NCBI RefSeq assembly: GCF_014651235.1
Contig: NZ_BMWM01000004.1
Span: forward strand, 1-64,000
Length of the DNA: 64,000 nucleotides
From: Leuconostoc lactis KCTC 3528 = DSM 20202
GTDB taxonomy: Bacteria; Bacillota; Bacilli; Lactobacillales; Lactobacillaceae
Direction of reading: 5' to 3'
Shown here: positions 26,014 to 34,456 of the stretch, one piece after another
Position numbering within the stretch: the stretch's first letter is position 1
Layout of the letters: each line of letters starts with the position of its first letter
Position numbers and translations under genes: made by a program
Notes under the pieces: model-generated
Seen by the model: only the letters and a program-made list of their open reading frames with translations
Told to the model about the DNA's origin: nothing
Databases searched by the model: none

Positions 26014-26874
26014 ATGGCACTGACAGAGACTTATACATTGGCCAATGGGGTTCAAATCCCAGTTATTGGTTTTGGTACCTGGCAATCAGCGGACGGCGAT
26101 GTCGCATACGACGCAGTTAAATGGGCACTGGAAGCTGGTTATCGACATATTGATACCGCCGCAATTTACGGCAACGAAGCTTCCGTTGGCCGTGCAATTA
26201 AGGATTCTGGGATTGCACGTGATGAATTGTTTGTTACGACAAAACTTTGGAACGATGCCCACAGTTACGCAGCAGCCAAAGCCGCTTTGGCCACATCATT
26301 AGAAACCCTTGGTTTGGATTATGTTGATTTGTATCTGATTCACTGGCCTAATCCAGCCGCGGTGCAAGAACAAGGGCCGCAAGCTTGGGAACAAGCCAAC
26401 GCGGATACTTGGCGCGCCATGGAAGAAGCCTACGCCGACGGACAAGTTCGCGCAATTGGCGTATCCAACTTTCAAATTCATCATTTGGAAGCACTAGCGA
26501 AAACGCAAAAGATCGCGCCAATGGTGAACCAAAGCTTCTTGAACCCTTCTGATGAACAAGCTGAATTGGTCGCTTATGATAAAGCGCATAATATCTTAGA
26601 CGAAGCTTACTCACCATTAGGTACTGGTAAGCTGGTACATTTGCCAAAAGTTGCTGATTTGGCTGCTAAGTACGGCAAGTCTGTCCCACAAATCTTGATT
26701 CGTTGGTCATTGGAAAAAGGCTTCTTGCCCTTACCAAAATCAACACACCAAGCCTATATTCAAGCCAACTTAGACGTGTTTAACTTTAGTCTCACCCCAG
26801 AAGACATGGCCACACTAGATGCCTTACAGGGTGTTGGTGGCGCGCACACAGAGCCTGATACAGCAGATTTCTAA
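26014..26874 (+). CDS. Aldo/keto reductase (2,5-diketo-gluconate reductase-like)
   Basis: 286 residues from the ATG at 26014, eight bases after GGAGG. It is a TIM-barrel AKR with NADPH-dependent carbonyl reductase hallmarks: GYRHIDTAAIYGNEASVG with catalytic Asp and Tyr (about 45-50), Lys in TTKLWN (about 78), His in LIHWP (about 110), and the cofactor loop IGVSNF. The usual NQIEFHP strand reads NQSFLNPSD, a variant substrate pocket. It stands as a single gene with its own promoter and terminator. The natural substrate is unknown; detoxification of aldehydes or keto-sugar reduction are typical. Confidence 0.88.
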   Translation: MALTETYTLANGVQIPVIGFGTWQSADGDVAYDAVKWALEAGYRHIDTAAIYGNEASVGRAIKDSGIARDELFVTTKLWNDAHSYAAAKAALATSLETLGLDYVDLYLIHWPNPAAVQEQGPQAWEQANADTWRAMEEAYADGQVRAIGVSNFQIHHLEALAKTQKIAPMVNQSFLNPSDEQAELVAYDKAHNILDEAYSPLGTGKLVHLPKVADLAAKYGKSVPQILIRWSLEKGFLPLPKSTHQAYIQANLDVFNFSLTPEDMATLDALQGVGGAHTEPDTADF

Positions 26875-26890
26875 CCGATTAACATACAGT

Positions 26891-26906
26891 TGTTTCACGT
26901 GAAACA
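26891..26906. promoter_or_regulatory. parS: parS site, perfect
   Basis: TGTTTCACGTGAAACA matches the Bacillus-type ParB/Spo0J binding site at all 16 positions. It lies in the short gap between a stop codon and a terminator, about 37 kb from dnaA. Confidence 0.93.
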
Positions 26907-26910
26907 ACGC

Positions 26911-26944
26911 AAAAGGCGGACGACCAATTGGTCGTCCGCCTTTT
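26911..26944. terminator. Bidirectional terminator
   Basis: AAAAGGCGGACGACCAA and TTGGTCGTCCGCCTTTT form a perfect 17-base-arm palindrome with no loop excess, between convergent genes (reductase and ABC permease). Confidence 0.88.
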
Positions 26945-26956
26945 TATAAGCTGTGC

Positions 26957-27721
26957 TTAAACTGAGCGCTTTTTGAAAATCCAATACGCCACACCATACA
27001 TCAGCACAATATCAATCAAATAAACCCAAAGTACGGTTGTTTGTGGCAAATGGACGAGGGCTTTGAATGCTGTCTTTGGCAATTCAAGCATTGCAATACC
27101 GAGATAAATATTAAACGGATTCCACTTCATGATTGGCGCCATTTCAATCAACAACGCCGATAAACTCGTCAAAATCGGTGTCCCAACAATCATCACCACA
27201 CCCAAGCCAATGGCTGCGCCAGAGCTCTTGACGAGGTTTGTAATGAGCAACACTAAGGCCGCAATAAATATGATTTGTAGCATCGTGATGACAAATGTCT
27301 GCCCCATCACTTGCCAACCGGTTCCCATGTCGTTTAACTTGGCCTGCAAGTTCACTTTAAGAACGAAAATGACTTTCGCTAGCATCGTCCCTAAAAACGC
27401 CGTGACAAACAACGCTAAATAAACACTGAGATTTAACAATAGTTTGCTGGCAAAGATCTGCCCGCGGCTAAAACGCCGTGAGAGTAAGGGGCGAATCGTC
27501 CCAAAGCCAAACTCTTGTGACACGCTTAAAGCGGTAATAATAATCCCAGCAAAGACAATATACACTGTTGCCTGCCCAAAATTTGCCACGACCTCACCTG
27601 TACGTTGTGTTTTAAAAATACCCATGACTGCCAATGGGAAAAGAAAACTCAAGACTAACCAAATGTACAGACGGTTCTGTTTAAATGCCTTATAATACTC
27701 CTGTTTCATCAATGTTAACAT
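26957..27721 (-). CDS. ABC-2 type exporter permease
   Basis: 254 residues with six hydrophobic helices. The first (about 20-38) follows a short cytoplasmic start, MKQEYYKAFKQNRLYIW, typical of BcrB-like ABC-2 permeases; SQEFGFGTIRPLLSRRFSRG near residue 68 is the usual cytoplasmic coupling loop. It is the last gene of a five-gene leftward operon, three bases after its ATPase partner. A role in efflux of peptides or antimicrobials, or in envelope stress, is inferred from the BcrAB-like pairing. Confidence 0.8.
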   Translation of the reverse strand: MLTLMKQEYYKAFKQNRLYIWLVLSFLFPLAVMGIFKTQRTGEVVANFGQATVYIVFAGIIITALSVSQEFGFGTIRPLLSRRFSRGQIFASKLLLNLSVYLALFVTAFLGTMLAKVIFVLKVNLQAKLNDMGTGWQVMGQTFVITMLQIIFIAALVLLITNLVKSSGAAIGLGVVMIVGTPILTSLSALLIEMAPIMKWNPFNIYLGIAMLELPKTAFKALVHLPQTTVLWVYLIDIVLMYGVAYWIFKKRSV

Positions 27722-27724
27722 TTC

Positions 27725-28630
27725 TTATTCCCCCTTCTCGTCATGCGCCAATTTGTCCAACAAGGTGCGTTCCAAATTACCCGTAACGGTTTGAATCGCC
27801 GTAATACTAATGCCGGATTGATTGATAGCCGTAATGACTTGCTGCAATGTCTCCGCCCCCGCTATTTCAATTTGCCCATCAACAGCTGTTGCCGTCCAAC
27901 CTTTTGCCGTAATTAACGCAACCACAGCTTGGTTATCTGAGGTATCAAACAACCAACGTGTCTGGTCTTGGTCGAAAAATGCCGTGATTGTGGTCGTTTC
28001 AATGATTTTACCGTTGTTGATGATGACCACATCATCCACCAGTTTTTGTAGTTCATCTAACAAATGACTGGAAATTAAGAAGGCAACCCCCTCATCTGCT
28101 AATGCGCGAATCAAAAGCCGCAAATCATGAACTGATTGCGGATCCAAACCGTTCATGGGTTCATCTAAAATAACCAACTTTGGATTACGAATGAGCGCAA
28201 TCGCGATGCCCAAGCGCTGCTTCATTCCCAAAGAAAACTGTTTAGCTTTTCGCTTACCAAAATCAGGCCCGTCAATTTGTGTTTTCCGCATCAATGTCTG
28301 GAAATCTGCCGGTGTTTTGGTATCCATAGCATAGAGCTTTAAGTGCTCTAATGCAGTCAAATTAGGATAAATAGCAGGATATTCAATTAAGTTCCCCATT
28401 TTATCCAAGGCTTGATGATGACTAAACGTAATGCGTTGCCCATCAAACATAACACTGCCTGAATCATACCGCATCAAGCCAGTAATCGCGCGCATCGTCG
28501 TTGATTTACCGGCACCGTTTGGACCAATTAAACCGACAATCTGGCCAGCTTCTACCTGAAAGCTGACGTCCGTCATCGCCATTTTCTTACCATAACGCTT
28601 ATTAATATTTTTAACTTCTAATAATGCCAT
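27725..28630 (-). CDS. ABC exporter ATPase (BcrA-like)
   Basis: 301 residues. Walker A is GPNGAGKSTTMR (about 35), the signature FSLGMKQRLGIAIAL (about 130) and Walker B LVILDEPMNGLDPQS (about 150), followed by a C-terminal DUF4162-like tail with no membrane helix. The closest functional group is the bacitracin/lantibiotic exporter ATPases. AAGGGGG precedes the ATG. It forms a pair with the permease three bases downstream. Confidence 0.88.
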   Translation of the reverse strand: MALLEVKNINKRYGKKMAMTDVSFQVEAGQIVGLIGPNGAGKSTTMRAITGLMRYDSGSVMFDGQRITFSHHQALDKMGNLIEYPAIYPNLTALEHLKLYAMDTKTPADFQTLMRKTQIDGPDFGKRKAKQFSLGMKQRLGIAIALIRNPKLVILDEPMNGLDPQSVHDLRLLIRALADEGVAFLISSHLLDELQKLVDDVVIINNGKIIETTTITAFFDQDQTRWLFDTSDNQAVVALITAKGWTATAVDGQIEIAGAETLQQVITAINQSGISITAIQTVTGNLERTLLDKLAHDEKGE

Positions 28631-28655
28631 TTTTCCCCCTTAATACTGCAATTAA

Positions 28656-29477
28656 TTAGCGATCCCAAGTCATTTTAAATCTTGGCTTAAAGACAAACGC
28701 AAACGTGATGCCTGCCAAAATGACCGGTATAATCATGGTGCTGATGACCACCTTCACATCGATAGCCCCAACATGGCTCATCAAGGTCGTCAATTCCGTT
28801 GCCGCAAACACAAAAATAACAATTGGCCAACGCAAATAACGAATCCGAACAGCTTCTTCGGTTGTTTCACCACTAATTTTTTTCGCCAACAGATACCCAA
28901 TACCAAACAATACCAAGCTAGCCAGTAACCTGATGGTCAAATCCAACAACATATTCTTCTGCCAATAAGTTTCAATGGTACTGAGTGGTTGCCCCATCAC
29001 AGCCACCGTAAATAACAGCCCCACAACCTTCATCCAATTAGGCCCAATCACGGTATAGATAATGGCGGCAATACTAGCAAAAAAGAAATAACCCAGGGCA
29101 AAATTCAAACTTGTCGTCATCAAGCCTGTCATATTAACCGGTTGTATCACGAACAACATCCCAATCGTCACCAAAAAGCCGACGACAATTGGCAAAACAA
29201 CTAATAAGAGTACCCGCGAGAGAAACAATTCACCACGGGAAACGCGTTGCGTATAGAGCCACACATCCAACCGGCGTGACTGGTCTAACAATAACGAGAG
29301 AAAAGCCACAATCAACCAACCACCAGTGAGCAAGATGCCGCTTTCAGCAATAGCTGACAATTGATGTTGCCAAAGGAATGAGCCGACTTGTAGTCCCATC
29401 AGCCCCAATCCCAAAATGAACGCTAACAGCATTTGATCCTTTTTAATGTGCGCATACAGTTGTAATGCTTGCTTCAT
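28656..29477 (-). CDS. ABC-2 permease-like membrane protein
   Basis: 273 residues from the ATG at 29477-29475 behind GGAGG, overlapping the preceding ATPase stop as ATGA; the longer frame is not credible. Six or seven hydrophobic helices are seen, with the cytoplasmic loop LDQSRRLDVWLYTQRVSRGE near residue 70, which is the position of the coupling helix in ABC-2 permeases. It probably pairs with the 29474-30379 ATPase, making this operon carry two ABC exporters. The cargo is unknown. Confidence 0.75.
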   Translation of the reverse strand: MKQALQLYAHIKKDQMLLAFILGLGLMGLQVGSFLWQHQLSAIAESGILLTGGWLIVAFLSLLLDQSRRLDVWLYTQRVSRGELFLSRVLLLVVLPIVVGFLVTIGMLFVIQPVNMTGLMTTSLNFALGYFFFASIAAIIYTVIGPNWMKVVGLLFTVAVMGQPLSTIETYWQKNMLLDLTIRLLASLVLFGIGYLLAKKISGETTEEAVRIRYLRWPIVIFVFAATELTTLMSHVGAIDVKVVISTMIIPVILAGITFAFVFKPRFKMTWDR

Positions 29478-30379
29478 TCTGCCACCTCCAATTCTTGCTG
29501 CCAAGCATAGGCTTCTTCTGCAAAGCTCGCTCGAAAAACATCTTCACTCCCAACGGGTAGTTCTTCCACAAATTTGAAATCTTGTCCTGCTAATCGAATC
29601 CCAATGTCTTCCGTGAAATCATTGAAAACAATCGTCACAATATGGCCCGTTTGCGCAATAATTGTCCCGCTTTCCCGTAAGAAACTTGGCAGTTCATCAC
29701 CAGCAAAGGCTAATTGATATTTTCTAATATTTTTATTTTCTTCAATGGCAAACGTCCGATCAATCGTATGATCTTTGAGGAGCAAAACACGATCCACTAG
29801 GGTATCTAAATCGACTAAATTATGGGAGGCAATCAACACCGTTGTTTGGTGCGCCGTGACTTGATCGACAATAAGTTGTTTCACTTGATCGCGAATTAAC
29901 ACATCGAGTCCGTCTAATGGTTCATCCAATAAGACATAACGTGCCCGACTCGCAAAGCTTGCGATAATCACAAATAACGCGCGCATACCTTTTGAATAAG
30001 TCCGGATACGCTTGTTATTATTTAGCCCAAAGCGTTTAATTTCGGCATCATACCAAGTCTCATCAAAGTGACGATACGCCACTTTTAGAATCGCTTTCAC
30101 TTTTTTGGGAGAATAGTAACTCAACCAATTTTCCGGCATATCCACGTAAAATAATTGATCATGTAAATCAATGGTTTTCACATAATCCAAGCCGTCTAAG
30201 CCAATCCGCCCAAAATCCGGCAATAATTCACCTGAAATCGTATCAAACAACGTGGTTTTCCCAGAACCATTTCGCCCAACTAATCCCACAATTTCGCCCT
30301 GATGTAACTCAAAGCTTACATTTTTTAAAACATCCTGTTTTTGAATTTTCTTCGAGATGTTTTCAACCACTAACGTCAT
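29474..30379 (-). CDS. ABC exporter ATPase (YtrB-like)
   Basis: 301 residues. Walker A is GRNGSGKTTLFD (about 38). The signature is degenerate, reading YSKGMRALFVIIASF instead of LSGGQ. Walker B is YVLLDEPLDGLD (about 155). The N-terminal half is close to YtrB-type ATPases controlled by YtrA regulators. It overlaps the GntR gene by four bases upstream and the permease by four bases downstream, so the three are translationally coupled. Confidence 0.85.
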   Translation of the reverse strand: MTLVVENISKKIQKQDVLKNVSFELHQGEIVGLVGRNGSGKTTLFDTISGELLPDFGRIGLDGLDYVKTIDLHDQLFYVDMPENWLSYYSPKKVKAILKVAYRHFDETWYDAEIKRFGLNNNKRIRTYSKGMRALFVIIASFASRARYVLLDEPLDGLDVLIRDQVKQLIVDQVTAHQTTVLIASHNLVDLDTLVDRVLLLKDHTIDRTFAIEENKNIRKYQLAFAGDELPSFLRESGTIIAQTGHIVTIVFNDFTEDIGIRLAGQDFKFVEELPVGSEDVFRASFAEEAYAWQQELEVAE

Positions 30380-30765
30380 GCTTCCTCCTCGTGTTCTTCC
30401 CCTTGTACGCCATAGCCCAAATCAATCCAGTGCTGCAGCTGCGACCGCGGAATCGCCGCCCGCTTCGCCTCAATGATAACTTCATCCAGTCGCTGTTGAA
30501 TACTTGCCAGCAAGCGCTCATCCGTGGCCGTTGCTTCATGTCCCAAAACAAATGCCCCCTTACCAGCAACCGTTTCAATCACTTGTTGCTGTTCTAGGGC
30601 CTTATACGCTTTTGCCACTGTATTAGGATTGAGCCCTTCAATGAGGGCCATTTCTCTCACAGATGGTAACTTGTCACCTTGGCGCAACGCCCCAGATGCG
30701 ACTTGTGATTTAATCCGCCACATGAGCTGTTCGTACAATGGCTGATGCCTCTGAATTTGTCCCAT
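30376..30765 (-). CDS. GntR-family regulator, YtrA subfamily
   Basis: 129 residues: a GntR winged HTH (about 10-75, with SVREMALIEGLNPNTVAKAYKAL) plus the short C-terminal helix pair of the YtrA subfamily. First gene of the two-exporter operon, overlapping the next gene as ATGA. In Bacillus and relatives YtrA regulators repress ABC exporters and are relieved by cell-wall antibiotics. The strong palindrome over the operon promoter (30828-30863) should be its own operator. Confidence 0.88.
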   Translation of the reverse strand: MGQIQRHQPLYEQLMWRIKSQVASGALRQGDKLPSVREMALIEGLNPNTVAKAYKALEQQQVIETVAGKGAFVLGHEATATDERLLASIQQRLDEVIIEAKRAAIPRSQLQHWIDLGYGVQGEEHEEEA

Positions 30766-30827
30766 TCACGCCACCTCTTTTTATTTAATTTGCGATAACC
30801 GCACTTTTCGTCATGCCAAACCCAACC

Positions 30828-30874
30828 AACTGTACTACGTGTACTATTGTACATAGTACAGTTGAACGTGTCAA
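30828..30874 (-). promoter_or_regulatory. Promoter and YtrA-type operator
   Basis: Read leftward: TTGACA (30874-30869), 17 bases, TACAAT (30851-30846). The perfect 10-base arms AACTGTACTA (30828-30837) and TAGTACAGTT (30854-30863) bracket the -10, with an inner TGTAC/GTACA pair at 30840-30853. A dimer bound here would block open-complex formation. Confidence 0.85.
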
Positions 30875-30920
30875 CACGTGACAAGCTTACTGCTGGCCAC
30901 TTTTGCCTCATAAACAACGC

Positions 30921-31110
30921 AAAAAAAGCACCGCAACATGATTGTTGCAGTGCTTTTTTGACAAACGAAACCCCGTATCTACTTACAATACGGGGGATTA
31001 TATATCTTTAAGAGTGAGAAGAGAAGAGATTTTTTAGGAGAGAGAATAAATTGAAAATCCACCAGTATTTACAGGGTTTCGTTCTTAATTAATAAGTTTC
31101 TTGTTGCTTA
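30921..31110 (-). ncRNA. Candidate structured small RNA or RNA switch
   Basis: No gene fits this gap. A terminator hairpin (AAAAAAGCACCGCAACA/TGTTGCAGTGCTTTTTT, 30921-30959) closes it on the left. To its right, AACGAAACCC (30964-30973) is complementary to GGGTTTCGTT (31074-31083), while CCCCGTAT (30971-30978) is complementary to ATACGGGG (30988-30995). The two pairings share three bases and exclude each other. Read leftward, TATAAT near 31120 could start the RNA. On the plus strand a 13-codon ORF (31051-31092) follows AGGAGAG. Strand and function are uncertain. Confidence 0.35.
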
Positions 31111-31170
31111 TCAATAACTTTATTATAAAGACCTAAGATTAAATTTAGTTTAAAATAACGACTATTGTCG

Positions 31171-31530
31171 TTAAAATTCTTGTTCAATCAACGTCACCGA
31201 TTCACCAGCACGTTGTAACGTTTGAACATGCATGGTCCCCCACTGGCAAAGATTATCTAACAAAAAACCTAATGTTTGACCATACTCACTTAATGAATAT
31301 TCAACTTTTGGTGGTACCTGATTGTAAGATCGCCGTGCCACAATATTGGCAGCCTCCAACTCCCGTAACTGCTGTGTTAACATTTTTTGGCTGATCTCAG
31401 GTATTTTTTGTCGCAATTCACTGGGCCGCAAAGCCCCATGTCGTAAATTACAAAGAATGATTGGTTTCCATTTACCACCGATCACATCCATTGTGGCCTC
31501 AACACCAATATTATAAACTTTTTGTGCCAT
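31171..31530 (-). CDS. HxlR-family transcriptional regulator
   Basis: 119 residues from the ATG at 31530, with AAGGGG five bases before it. The HxlR winged helix is complete (about 8-100): DVIGGKWKPIILCNLRHG, then RPSELRQKIPEISQKMLTQQ, the family signature. Such regulators control the neighbouring, usually divergent, oxidoreductase and respond to aldehydes or quinones; one near-N-terminal Cys (ILCNL, about 28) could act as sensor. It is divergent from an aldo-keto reductase, with twin AAAAGTACGTA elements between them. Confidence 0.88.
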   Translation of the reverse strand: MAQKVYNIGVEATMDVIGGKWKPIILCNLRHGALRPSELRQKIPEISQKMLTQQLRELEAANIVARRSYNQVPPKVEYSLSEYGQTLGFLLDNLCQWGTMHVQTLQRAGESVTLIEQEF

Positions 31531-31570
31531 GTGCACCCCTTAAAAACCTTATCTATTCAAATAATGACTT

Positions 31571-31600
31571 AAAAGTACGTATATAACAAAAAAGTACGTA
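31571..31600. promoter_or_regulatory. Direct-repeat operator for the HxlR regulator
   Basis: AAAAGTACGTA occurs at 31571-31581 and again at 31590-31600 (period 19), with the palindromic core GTAC. GTAC-centred repeats are usual for HxlR regulators. It lies between the divergent regulator and reductase genes. Confidence 0.65.
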
Positions 31601-31661
31601 CTATACATTCTGTTCCCTTCATTATTTGATATCTAAATCAAAAGACAAGAGGCAATTTATC

Positions 31662-32501
31662 ATGCAAACATTATCAGACACGATTACACTCAACAATGGG
31701 TATCCCATACCACGTTTGGGTTTAGGGGTTTTCCAAATACCAAAGCAAACAACTGCTGAAGTCGTAAAAAATGCAATTGTGACCGGTTACCGCGCCATTG
31801 ATACTGCTGCCATTTATGATAACGAAGTCGAAACTGGTTTAGGTATTCAGCAGGGGTTACAAGCCACTTCTTTAACCCGTCAGGACTTATTTGTCACATC
31901 AAAATTATGGAACGATCATCTCTCCTATGATGAAACAATCGCAGCGGCTAATGATAGTCTAAAACGGCTATCATTAGATTATCTTGATTTATATCTCATT
32001 CATTGGCCCGGCGATAATGCGTTTAAAGATGCTTGGTTGGCACTTGAAGATTTATATGCAGCCGGCAAAATTAAAGCCATTGGTGTCAGTAATTTCCAAA
32101 TTCATCATTTAACGTATTTATTATCTTTTGCCAAAGTACTCTCAGTCATTAATCAAATTGAACTCCATCCAAAATTATCACAAGTCCCACTACGTGAATT
32201 TTGTGCAGCCAATAATATCAAAATTCAAGCTTGGGCGCCGCTCATGCAGGGACAACTGCTAACCAATCCAGTCGTTTTAACTATTGCAGCAAAATATCAC
32301 AAATCAGCAGCTCAAGTTATTTTGCGTTGGGCTATCCAACAAGATATTTTATTAAACGTTAAATCCGTCCAACTCACGCGGATGACAGTAAATCGTGATA
32401 TTTTTGATTTTGAATTATCGTCTACAGATATGACGCAACTTAACGCACTGAACGAAAATAAACGTGTTGGGCCTGACCCTGATACATTTAACTTTCAATA
32501 A
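31662..32501 (+). CDS. Aldo/keto reductase
   Basis: 279 residues from the ATG at 31662 behind AGAGG. Catalytic tetrad: Asp and Tyr in AIDTAAIYDNE (about 45-50), Lys in TSKLWND (about 76), His in LIHWPGD (about 108); cofactor loop IGVSNFQIHH. Unlike the reductase at 26014, the canonical VINQIELHP strand is kept. GC is visibly lower than its neighbours. It is divergent from an HxlR regulator and probably induced by reactive aldehydes. A broken VOC gene follows 28 bases downstream. Confidence 0.88.
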   Translation: MQTLSDTITLNNGYPIPRLGLGVFQIPKQTTAEVVKNAIVTGYRAIDTAAIYDNEVETGLGIQQGLQATSLTRQDLFVTSKLWNDHLSYDETIAAANDSLKRLSLDYLDLYLIHWPGDNAFKDAWLALEDLYAAGKIKAIGVSNFQIHHLTYLLSFAKVLSVINQIELHPKLSQVPLREFCAANNIKIQAWAPLMQGQLLTNPVVLTIAAKYHKSAAQVILRWAIQQDILLNVKSVQLTRMTVNRDIFDFELSSTDMTQLNALNENKRVGPDPDTFNFQ

Positions 32502-32529
32502 TGCGTTCAAAAATGAGGAGATAGTTACC

Positions 32530-33012
32530 ATGACAACATCAGTACAAGGATTTTCAGTCGTCAATCACGTCGGTATTACCGTCAGCAATCTAGAAAACGC
32601 GATTGTTTTTTATGAAGCACTCACTGGTAAAAAAATCACTAACCAAGATAAAATTGGCGGCAAGCGTATGCCGCAAACGCAAGGCTTGACGAATACGACC
32701 ATCAAATACGCCAATCTTCATCTCGATAATCTAAACATTGATCTGTTAGAATATGTCGAACCAAAGTCTAACTAGGTACATTATTCAAATGATCAAATCA
32801 GTGCCATGCATTTGTGTTTTGAAGTCGCTGATATTCATGCGGCAGTCAATCGCCTAAAGGCGATTGGTGTTATGCCAGACGGCGATCCTATCATTTTTGA
32901 AGCACAAGATGGCTTAAAAAGCGGCTTTGGGACGGGTGTCGCATACTTCACCGATCCTGATGGCACAAACCTTGAATTAATCGCCCCAACAGGGCCTTTC
33001 TCACGCGACTAA
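32530..33012 (+). pseudogene. VOC (glyoxalase/bleomycin-resistance) gene with in-frame TAG
   Basis: The frame runs from ATG 32530 (GAGGAG nine bases before) to 33012 without shift, but codon 82 is TAG (32773-32775). The first part, VVNHVGITVSNLENAIVFYE, is a VOC N-terminal module with metal-ligand His. The part after the stop, MHLCFEVADIHAAVNRLKAI and YFTDPDGTNLELI, is the matching second module with its metal ligands. Full length would be 160 residues, normal for a lactoylglutathione-lyase-like protein. A single base change (for example from CAG or TGG) explains it. It sits behind the HxlR-linked reductase. Confidence 0.85.
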
Positions 33013-33065
33013 AACACCTGTACAGGGTTCCTTTTTACAGGATTTCCAATATTTTAGATTGAATT

Positions 33066-33100
33066 AAAACCCCGAAAACTAGCCAGTTTTCGGGGTTTTT
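33066..33100. terminator. Bidirectional terminator
   Basis: AAAACCCCGAAAACT and AGTTTTCGGGGTTTTT, with a 4-base loop, between the convergent VOC pseudogene and BMP gene. Confidence 0.88.
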
Positions 33101-33106
33101 ATTGTG

Positions 33107-34168
33107 TTATTTGACTTCACTTAACTTTGTTGGTACGGTAATTTTACCATCTAAAATTTCTTGTTTAGCTGCTTGTGTTGCGGCCCAAGCATTTTCTGGC
33201 ATTGAATCACGGGCAATATCAACACCCTTTTGCTTCAAGCCATACGTTACAGTTTGGCCACCAGGGAACTTCCCCTTTTTACCGTCTTCGGCGACCAATT
33301 CGATGGCGTTGTCAACCCGCTTAATGGCAGATGCCAACGTGAAGTTAGCCTTTTTGCCATCCTTGGTTGTGTAGTTACCATCTTGCTTTTGATCCATGTC
33401 AACACCGATGACCCAGACTTTATTGTCTGCCGTGGTGTTTTCATTGATAGCCTTCGCTTCAGCAAAGACACCGTTACCAGTTGCCCCAGCAGCTTGGAAA
33501 ATCACATCAACGCCACTGGCATACATTGCTGCGGCAATTGTCTTACCCTTAGCTGCATCAGTAAAAGTATTCGCATATTGTGATACAAATGTTGCCTTTG
33601 GGTTTGTTGCTAACACACCAGCCTTAAAGCCAGCTTCGAATTGTTCAACAACTTCGCCCTTCACACCACCAACGAAACCAATCTTACCTGTCTTTGACAC
33701 AGTTGCTGCGGCGACACCTGCAAGATAAGATGATTGTTCTGAATGGAACATAATTGAAACGGCATTCTTAGTTGGGACTTTGGCTTCAACCATCGCAAAG
33801 TTAGTCTTCGGATTAGCCTTAGCGACTTGATTCATCGCAGGACCACCCATGAATGAAATACCGACAACCAACTTATAGTTCGCTTTCACGGCTTGTTGCA
33901 AGTTTGACTTGATTTCCGAATTGTCATTTGAGACAAAATAAGTATAACCATTCGCCCCTTGCTTTAAGCCGTTCTTTTCACCATAACGCTTGATACCAGT
34001 CCAGGCTGATTGATTAAACGACTTATCATCGACACCGCCAGTACTTGTCACTAAGGCAACCGAATAAACATCCTTCTTCTTTGCCCCTGAATTCATGGCA
34101 ACAGATGTGCCAATACCAATAACTGCAACAGCGGCGACCAGGCCACCAATCAATGTTGAACGCTTCAT
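33107..34168 (-). CDS. BMP-family (PnrA-like) nucleoside-binding protein
   Basis: 353 residues of the Bmp/Med family, which bind purine nucleosides for ABC import. Family features: ALVTSTGGVDDKSFNQSAW near residue 40, GKIGFVGGVKGEVVEQFEAG (about 165), and AAGATGNGVF (about 230). The N terminus is basic and hydrophobic (MKRSTLIGGLVAAVAVIGIG) without a lipobox cysteine. GGAGG lies eight bases before the ATG. No ABC permease is next to it; the leftward promoter may be TTGGCA-16-TATATA near 34200-34230, overlapped by GCCAAGCTTGGC. Confidence 0.88.
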   Translation of the reverse strand: MKRSTLIGGLVAAVAVIGIGTSVAMNSGAKKKDVYSVALVTSTGGVDDKSFNQSAWTGIKRYGEKNGLKQGANGYTYFVSNDNSEIKSNLQQAVKANYKLVVGISFMGGPAMNQVAKANPKTNFAMVEAKVPTKNAVSIMFHSEQSSYLAGVAAATVSKTGKIGFVGGVKGEVVEQFEAGFKAGVLATNPKATFVSQYANTFTDAAKGKTIAAAMYASGVDVIFQAAGATGNGVFAEAKAINENTTADNKVWVIGVDMDQKQDGNYTTKDGKKANFTLASAIKRVDNAIELVAEDGKKGKFPGGQTVTYGLKQKGVDIARDSMPENAWAATQAAKQEILDGKITVPTKLSEVK

Positions 34169-34372
34169 TTAATTTTCCTCCGACTATATATCTCTCTGTA
34201 TATATAGAAATTATTTGTGTTTTGCCAAGCTTGGCTTAAATACACCGTCAACTATCATACCAGTAATTTTTTCTCAACGCAATAAGTAATTTTAACTTCA
34301 TGACCAATGATCGACTACGCTTCACAGATTTTTTATACGTTACGTCATATTTTGACAAAGCGATCTATTTGT

Positions 34373-34401
34373 TTGACCTTTCACAAACAAACGTATATAC
34401 T
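34373..34401 (+). promoter_or_regulatory. Promoter of the DoxX-family gene
   Basis: TTGACC (34373-34378), 17 bases, TATACT (34396-34401), about 55 bases ahead of the start codon. Confidence 0.7.
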
Positions 34402-34456
34402 TACTTATTGTAATAAACATCACGAACAATCGTGACACAATAAAGGAGAGAAGATT

